Part shown: piece by piece, positions 7,508-10,559 of the stretch
How the letters are laid out: every line of letters begins with the position of its first letter
Position numbering within the stretch: the stretch's first letter is position 1
Origin: Pseudomonadota bacterium
Lineage (GTDB): Bacteria; Pseudomonadota; Alphaproteobacteria; UBA9655
Length of the DNA stretch: 10,559 nt
Assembly (NCBI GenBank): GCA_021809225.1
Contig: JAKBAL010000036.1
Coordinates: 1-10,559, forward strand
Reading direction: 5' to 3'
Made by a program: the position numbers and the translations under genes
Notes under the pieces: model-generated
Seen by the model: only the letters and a program-made list of their open reading frames with translations
Databases searched by the model: none
What the model was told of the DNA's origin: nothing

Positions 7508-7656
7508 GGGGATAGAAATAAAAGCTTAAGTTAAGAATTCTTTTGCATTGCATGAATCTATGCGCTTCTTTCAACAAAAAAAACTAATAAAAATAGTTGA
7601 AATATCATAAATGAAATATTACATAAATATTAATGTGTATAATTTCAGGAGTGAAT
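7508..7656 (+). promoter_or_regulatory. AT-rich intergenic region with a weak candidate promoter for the exported-protein gene
   Basis: This stretch separates birA from the next gene and is markedly more AT-rich than the nuo region. A possible sigma-70 promoter is TTGAAA at 7597-7602 with TTACAT at 7619-7624 (16-base spacing), which would start transcription near 7632. A perfect TATAAT at 7638-7643 has no recognisable -35 partner and would start transcription inside the ribosome site, leaving a 5' leader of only about seven bases. I cannot decide between them. There is no convincing intrinsic terminator for birA: the only dyad, TGCAT(7550-7551 region)...ATGCG, is too short. Confidence 0.3.
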
Positions 7657-9108
7657 ATGTTAAGTAAAAATTTTGTACCAAAAACGTGGCTAACTGTTTC
7701 AGTTTTAGCTTTGTCTGGAGTTTTGCTGGAATCCATGGTTCAGCCGGTTTGGGCAATGATGGATGAAGAAAAAGAAGAACAGGGGGTTCCTACCACAGTT
7801 ATTCAAAAAAAAGAGCTAACCCTTACCATTACTAATCTTCCTGAAGAACTAGAAGTCTCTGATCTTTTTAAGGAATTTAAGCCTCGCTTTAAATCTATCC
7901 TCAAACATAAACAGGAAAAGGAATTGGTAGAAGGTAAAATTCCTAGAATACAATTCCTTACATCCACAGAAGCCAGAGCCATATTTGAACCATATTTAAA
8001 AAAGATGGTCGAAAAAAAACATATATCAAAAGAAAATGAAGAAGAAATTTTCACAGCTACCTATTTTGGTACTCAAAAATCAGTAGAGTCTCAAGAAGTA
8101 CAAGATAACCTTAAAAAATTTATTCATGCTCTATTTATGGCAGTGTATGCAGAGAAAAATTGGAATTACAATCACGATAAAAAACCTCCCTATTATATTA
8201 TGCGCTATCTTAGTGTTGAAACAGTAGAAAAATTCATGAGAGAGACTATCAAAGAGAACGATATGTCTTATTATGATTATTATTCAATGAGATTAGAGAA
8301 AGAGAAATACAATATTAATCAAGCTATTCTAAATCCAGACCTTTGGAAAGGTGGGGAGCCCAGCAAGGAAAGTCGCTTTTATTCTCCCATATTAGATGAT
8401 TCCTTAATTACAAAGCTTCATCGGGATGTTGTCAGGATGATGGAGATAACGCAAAAAGGAGATACACTTATTTTTTTTGGAAATACTCCTTACTTATTGG
8501 GAAGAGCTTTAGAAATAATTGATAAAAATAAAGAGAGACAAGTTCTTAAATTACCTTTTTCAGGAACTCCGAATCGTATATCTGCAAAGAGTTACGTTAC
8601 ACTTGAACGTGCCAATTATATGCGCCAGTCTATGGCAGATCGTGGGGTATCTCCTGCCAATGAGCAGCTAGATACCGGAACCGTTTATATAGTGGACGTT
8701 ATTTTTTCAGGTGCAGGCCCTGCATTTGCATTAGAACTTCTTTTAAGGGAATATGATCAAGCTTGCAAGCCACCCCCTCATTTTAAGATTTTGGCTCTTA
8801 ACAAGCTCTCTTATGATGTACATTTTCAAGATAATAGGCAGTCTGAAATTTTGGAAAGGGGAAGTAAATATATGTATTTTCCTTCAATTAACAAATGTCG
8901 GTTTAAGGTTCCTTATGTCGCCTTTCCTGTAGACTATCATAAAAGTTTGGATGGTGAACTTAAAGAGTATCAACGTTACTGGCCAGAATACCCTGCTTAT
9001 TGCTGGAGTGAAGAGTATGATTATTTATTCGACTATTTCCCAGGATCACTTGTCCAGCCATTTCTTCAACACTTTGATGAGAAGATAAAGGAATTGTCGA
9101 ATACATAA
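7657..9108 (+). CDS. Exported protein of unknown function with a faint phosphoribosyltransferase-like C-terminal half
   Basis: I do not recognise a named family. The chosen ATG at 7657 has AGGAG (7647-7651) five bases upstream and gives 483 residues. An in-frame ATG at 7633 would add eight residues but has no ribosome site. The N-terminus is a Sec signal peptide: Lys4 and Lys9, a hydrophobic core (about 11-24), and a VWA cleavage site after Ala33. The mature protein is rich in Lys and Glu, with no further membrane segment. Residues 268-285 (GDTLIFFGNTPYLLGRAL) and 343-356 (VYIVDVIFSGAGPA) resemble the first strand and the PRPP-binding loop of type I phosphoribosyltransferases. The loop has one acidic residue (Asp347) instead of the usual pair, so activity is doubtful. 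The C-terminus (about 430-483) is rich in Tyr and Trp. Base composition differs from the nuo genes, suggesting a lineage-specific gene. Location may be periplasmic or secreted. Confidence 0.85.
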   Translation: MLSKNFVPKTWLTVSVLALSGVLLESMVQPVWAMMDEEKEEQGVPTTVIQKKELTLTITNLPEELEVSDLFKEFKPRFKSILKHKQEKELVEGKIPRIQFLTSTEARAIFEPYLKKMVEKKHISKENEEEIFTATYFGTQKSVESQEVQDNLKKFIHALFMAVYAEKNWNYNHDKKPPYYIMRYLSVETVEKFMRETIKENDMSYYDYYSMRLEKEKYNINQAILNPDLWKGGEPSKESRFYSPILDDSLITKLHRDVVRMMEITQKGDTLIFFGNTPYLLGRALEIIDKNKERQVLKLPFSGTPNRISAKSYVTLERANYMRQSMADRGVSPANEQLDTGTVYIVDVIFSGAGPAFALELLLREYDQACKPPPHFKILALNKLSYDVHFQDNRQSEILERGSKYMYFPSINKCRFKVPYVAFPVDYHKSLDGELKEYQRYWPEYPAYCWSEEYDYLFDYFPGSLVQPFLQHFDEKIKELSNT

Positions 9109-9132
9109 CGAAGAGAAAAGCGAGAAATACAG

Positions 9133-9158
9133 CAAAGCTTTTCAAAAAATAAGCTTTG
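9133..9158. other. Perfect 8-bp dyad after the exported-protein gene, possible weak terminator
   Basis: CAAAGCTT (9133-9140) and AAGCTTTG (9151-9158) can pair perfectly around a ten-base A-rich loop, 25 bases past the stop of the exported-protein gene. Neither strand has an uninterrupted T tract directly after the stem: the + strand continues AGAAGTAGAGG, and the - strand continues CTGTATTTCTCGC. It is therefore not a textbook intrinsic terminator. Its position fits a 3' processing or termination structure for the upstream gene. Confidence 0.3.
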
Positions 9159-9274
9159 AGAAGTAGAGGTTCCACAAGGTTTTTCTGGGTTCACAGGTGC
9201 AGTAACCGTCTAAAGAATCTCCCCTACAAAGGATGTTCGTGCTGTCAAAAAATAATTGAAATTGAAATTTCTAC
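9159..9274. other. Gene-free stretch, nothing recognised
   Basis: Between the dyad and the tRNA promoter I find no open frame with a ribosome site, no tRNA-like fold and no copy of the palindromic repeat. A short tandem ATTGAAATTGAAATT at about 9254-9268 is the only visible pattern, and it may be chance in AT-rich DNA. Confidence 0.4.
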
Positions 9275-9303
9275 TTGATTTTGATAGGAACTCCCTGTAA
9301 ATA
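9275..9303 (+). promoter_or_regulatory. Candidate promoter for tRNA-Glu
   Basis: TTGATT at 9275-9280 and TAAATA at 9298-9303 are 17 bases apart, and transcription would start near 9310, about five bases before the mature tRNA. The -35 box is a good match and the -10 box a poor one. The support is mainly the exact spacing and the position immediately before the tRNA gene. Confidence 0.35.
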
Positions 9304-9314
9304 AGAGCTCACCA

Positions 9315-9390
9315 GTCCCCATCGTCTAGAGGCCTAGGATACTGCCCTTTCACGGCAATGACGCGGGTTCGAATCCCGCTGGGGACGCCA
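9315..9390 (+). tRNA. tRNA-Glu (anticodon UUC), CCA encoded
   Basis: This 76-base gene folds as a standard cloverleaf and closely resembles bacterial tRNA-Glu. The acceptor stem GTCCCCA (9315-9321) pairs with TGGGGAC (9380-9386), followed by discriminator G (9387) and a templated CCA (9388-9390). The anticodon loop CTTTCAC (9347-9353) carries anticodon TTC at 9349-9351, which reads GAA and GAG. The T arm is GCGGG-TTCGAAT-CCCGC with a perfect five-pair stem. The anticodon stem has four good pairs and a C-A mismatch at its outer end. Its 3' half (9350-9390) overlaps, on the opposite strand, the end of the M23 peptidase gene. Confidence 0.97.
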
Positions 9391-10559
9391 TCTCTTCTGC
9401 TACACTGCTCTTCTGCTTCTGCTTCATCTTCTCAATTTTAGCTATGAAGGCCTTAAATTCATTAAGAACTTTTCCAACGAGTTTTGATTTTGGAAGTTGG
9501 GTGACTTTTTGAGGATTAACATGCTTTCCATTTTGTAAAAGTTCAAAATGCAGATGTGGCCCGGTTGCGGTGCCTGTGGCTCCAACAAACCCGATAACCT
9601 GTCCTTGACGAACTTTGCACCCTGCTCTCATGCCTTTTGCATAGCGACTGAGGTGGGCGTAGGCCGTTTTTGTACTTCCGTTGTGGCGAATGCAAATGTA
9701 GTTTCCATAGCCACCATACTTGTTACACCTCTCCACCACACCATCTCCTGCCGCCATGATGGGAGTCCCTTTGGGGGCGCCGAAATCAACACCTGTATGC
9801 ATTTTCGTGTACCCTTTGATGGGGTGTTTTCGATTTCCAAAACCTGAGTTAATGCGCGCTCCATCGATGGGTGTCCGTAGGAGTGCCTTCTGAACGGCTT
9901 CTCCTTGAGGGGTGTAGTAACCAGGTACGCCATCTCCAGGCTGGAAGCGATAAATCTCATAAGGCTTGTCGTTGAGAACAAGTTTAGCATATAAGAGTTC
10001 TCCGGGACGTTCATGGCCCGAATCCTCATCTTTGTAACTGTCATAAAAGAGTGAAAACCCTGCCCCAGGCTGAATATCTCGTTGAAAGTCCACGTCAAAG
10101 CTAAAGGCTTTGATCATGTCATAAAGCATTTTCGGAGACGCGCCTGCTTTTAAAGCATCCGCATACAGGCTAATTTTAATATCTCCATTAACGTCGACAT
10201 ACTCGTGCTTAAGTTCTTTTTTATATTTTGTTGCTTGGAAAAGGCCGCCACCGGTCCGCACTAGCTCGACATCATGGTCAATATCACCCCTCAATCGGAG
10301 AAATTTTAAATCATAATGTTCCCCTTCAGTTTGGGAGTCATAGACAATGTAAACCTCTTGGTCGACCTTAAGGTCTTTTGGATTAAAAACCTTTGAAAGA
10401 GCAGCAATGGCTTCGTGGGCTTGAGTTGAGGGAATTCCCACCCGGTTTAAAATACTGGCCAGCGTATCTCCCTCTTTAATCGTGAGTGTCTCGTCATAGG
10501 GGCCTTCTTCGACCTCTTCCAATTCTTCTTCTGGTTCTTGTTCTAATTGAGCTAACTGG
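9350..10559 (-). CDS. M23-family zinc metallopeptidase, MepM-like murein endopeptidase (5' end outside the window)
   Basis: This is probably a periplasmic endopeptidase that cuts peptide cross-links in murein. About 402 residues are visible. The frame is open to the right edge, so the start and any signal peptide or membrane anchor lie outside. The visible N-terminus is an acidic Glu/Pro-rich linker. It is followed by a LysM/OapA-like domain (LTIKEGDTLASILNRVG onward), a MepM-type middle domain, and the M23 catalytic domain from INSGFGNRKHP. Zinc ligands are intact: HTGVD (9783-9797) gives His and Asp, GPHLHFE (9539-9559) gives the last His, and the His of AYAHLSRY completes the active site. 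A Lys-rich tail follows. The final 13 residues, MASPAGFEPASLP, are encoded by the antisense of tRNA-Glu, and the TGA stop (9352-9350) lies in its anticodon loop. The original stop may have been lost. The edge makes an exact gene name unsafe. Confidence 0.93.
   Translation of the reverse strand, partial: QLAQLEQEPEEELEEVEEGPYDETLTIKEGDTLASILNRVGIPSTQAHEAIAALSKVFNPKDLKVDQEVYIVYDSQTEGEHYDLKFLRLRGDIDHDVELVRTGGGLFQATKYKKELKHEYVDVNGDIKISLYADALKAGASPKMLYDMIKAFSFDVDFQRDIQPGAGFSLFYDSYKDEDSGHERPGELLYAKLVLNDKPYEIYRFQPGDGVPGYYTPQGEAVQKALLRTPIDGARINSGFGNRKHPIKGYTKMHTGVDFGAPKGTPIMAAGDGVVERCNKYGGYGNYICIRHNGSTKTAYAHLSRYAKGMRAGCKVRQGQVIGFVGATGTATGPHLHFELLQNGKHVNPQKVTQLPKSKLVGKVLNEFKAFIAKIEKMKQKQKSSVAEEMASPAGFEPASLP

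Noticed and set aside
7543..7570. Short dyad after birA as a terminator
   Set aside because: Only four to five pairs and no T tract; it would not be stable.
7638..7643. Perfect TATAAT as the -10 box of the exported-protein gene
   Set aside because: There is no -35 box at a usable distance, and the start would fall within the ribosome site; kept only as a possibility in the regulatory entry.
7633..7656. Upstream ATG as the start of the exported protein
   Set aside because: It has no ribosome site, and the ATG at 7657 has AGGAG at five bases and gives a cleaner signal peptide.
9315..9390. tRNA-Glu as a prophage or island attachment site
   Set aside because: No integrase and no duplicate of the tRNA 3' end are visible in the window.
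9548..9847. A 99-residue + strand frame opposite the M23 gene
   Set aside because: It is antisense to a clear catalytic domain and has no start signal or family resemblance.

Overview
The window looks like a piece of an alphaproteobacterial chromosome, most likely from an intracellular or host-associated lineage of the Holosporales/Rickettsiales kind. This placement is inference. It rests on the nuoI-J-K-L-M-N order followed directly by a short birA (an arrangement I know from Alphaproteobacteria), on alphaproteobacterial-type Nuo sequences (for example the LRHREGVKK tail of NuoJ), on moderate-to-low GC, and on a palindromic intergenic repeat of the GATTGCTTCG...CGCAATGACG type common in that class.

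Positions 24-6779 hold the distal end of a complex I (NADH:quinone oxidoreductase) operon on the + strand. NuoI carries the two 4Fe-4S clusters N6a and N6b that pass electrons towards the quinone site. NuoJ, K, L, M and N are the membrane-arm subunits that pump protons. All six are full length and keep the key acidic and lysine residues of the proton path. Most junctions are tight (2-18 bases). Two are not: nuoI-nuoJ (163 bases) and nuoJ-nuoK (159 bases). Each of these holds a copy of the same palindromic repeat. Each is also spanned by a small open frame that begins at a Shine-Dalgarno-plus-ATG just after the upstream stop and ends within the first codons of the next nuo gene. birA (6788-7507), a biotin-protein ligase without a DNA-binding domain, follows nuoN after 8 bases and is probably co-transcribed.

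Positions 7508-9314 are different in character: AT-rich, Lys-rich, and holding one gene for a 483-residue exported protein that I do not recognise as a named family. Its C-terminal half has a faint phosphoribosyltransferase-like pattern. About 200 bases without a gene follow it. They contain a perfect 8-bp dyad and a plausible tRNA promoter.

Positions 9315-9390 are tRNA-Glu(UUC) with CCA encoded. Convergent with it, and overlapping its 3' half, is the end of a MepM-like M23 zinc peptidase gene on the - strand that runs off the right edge of the window. The last 13 codons of that gene are the antisense of the tRNA, and its stop codon lies in the tRNA anticodon loop.

Most of the window is ordinary core metabolism. 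The parts worth a second look are the repeat-carrying spacers inside the nuo operon, the tRNA/peptidase overlap, and the exported protein. I see no CRISPR array, transposase or toxin-antitoxin pair.
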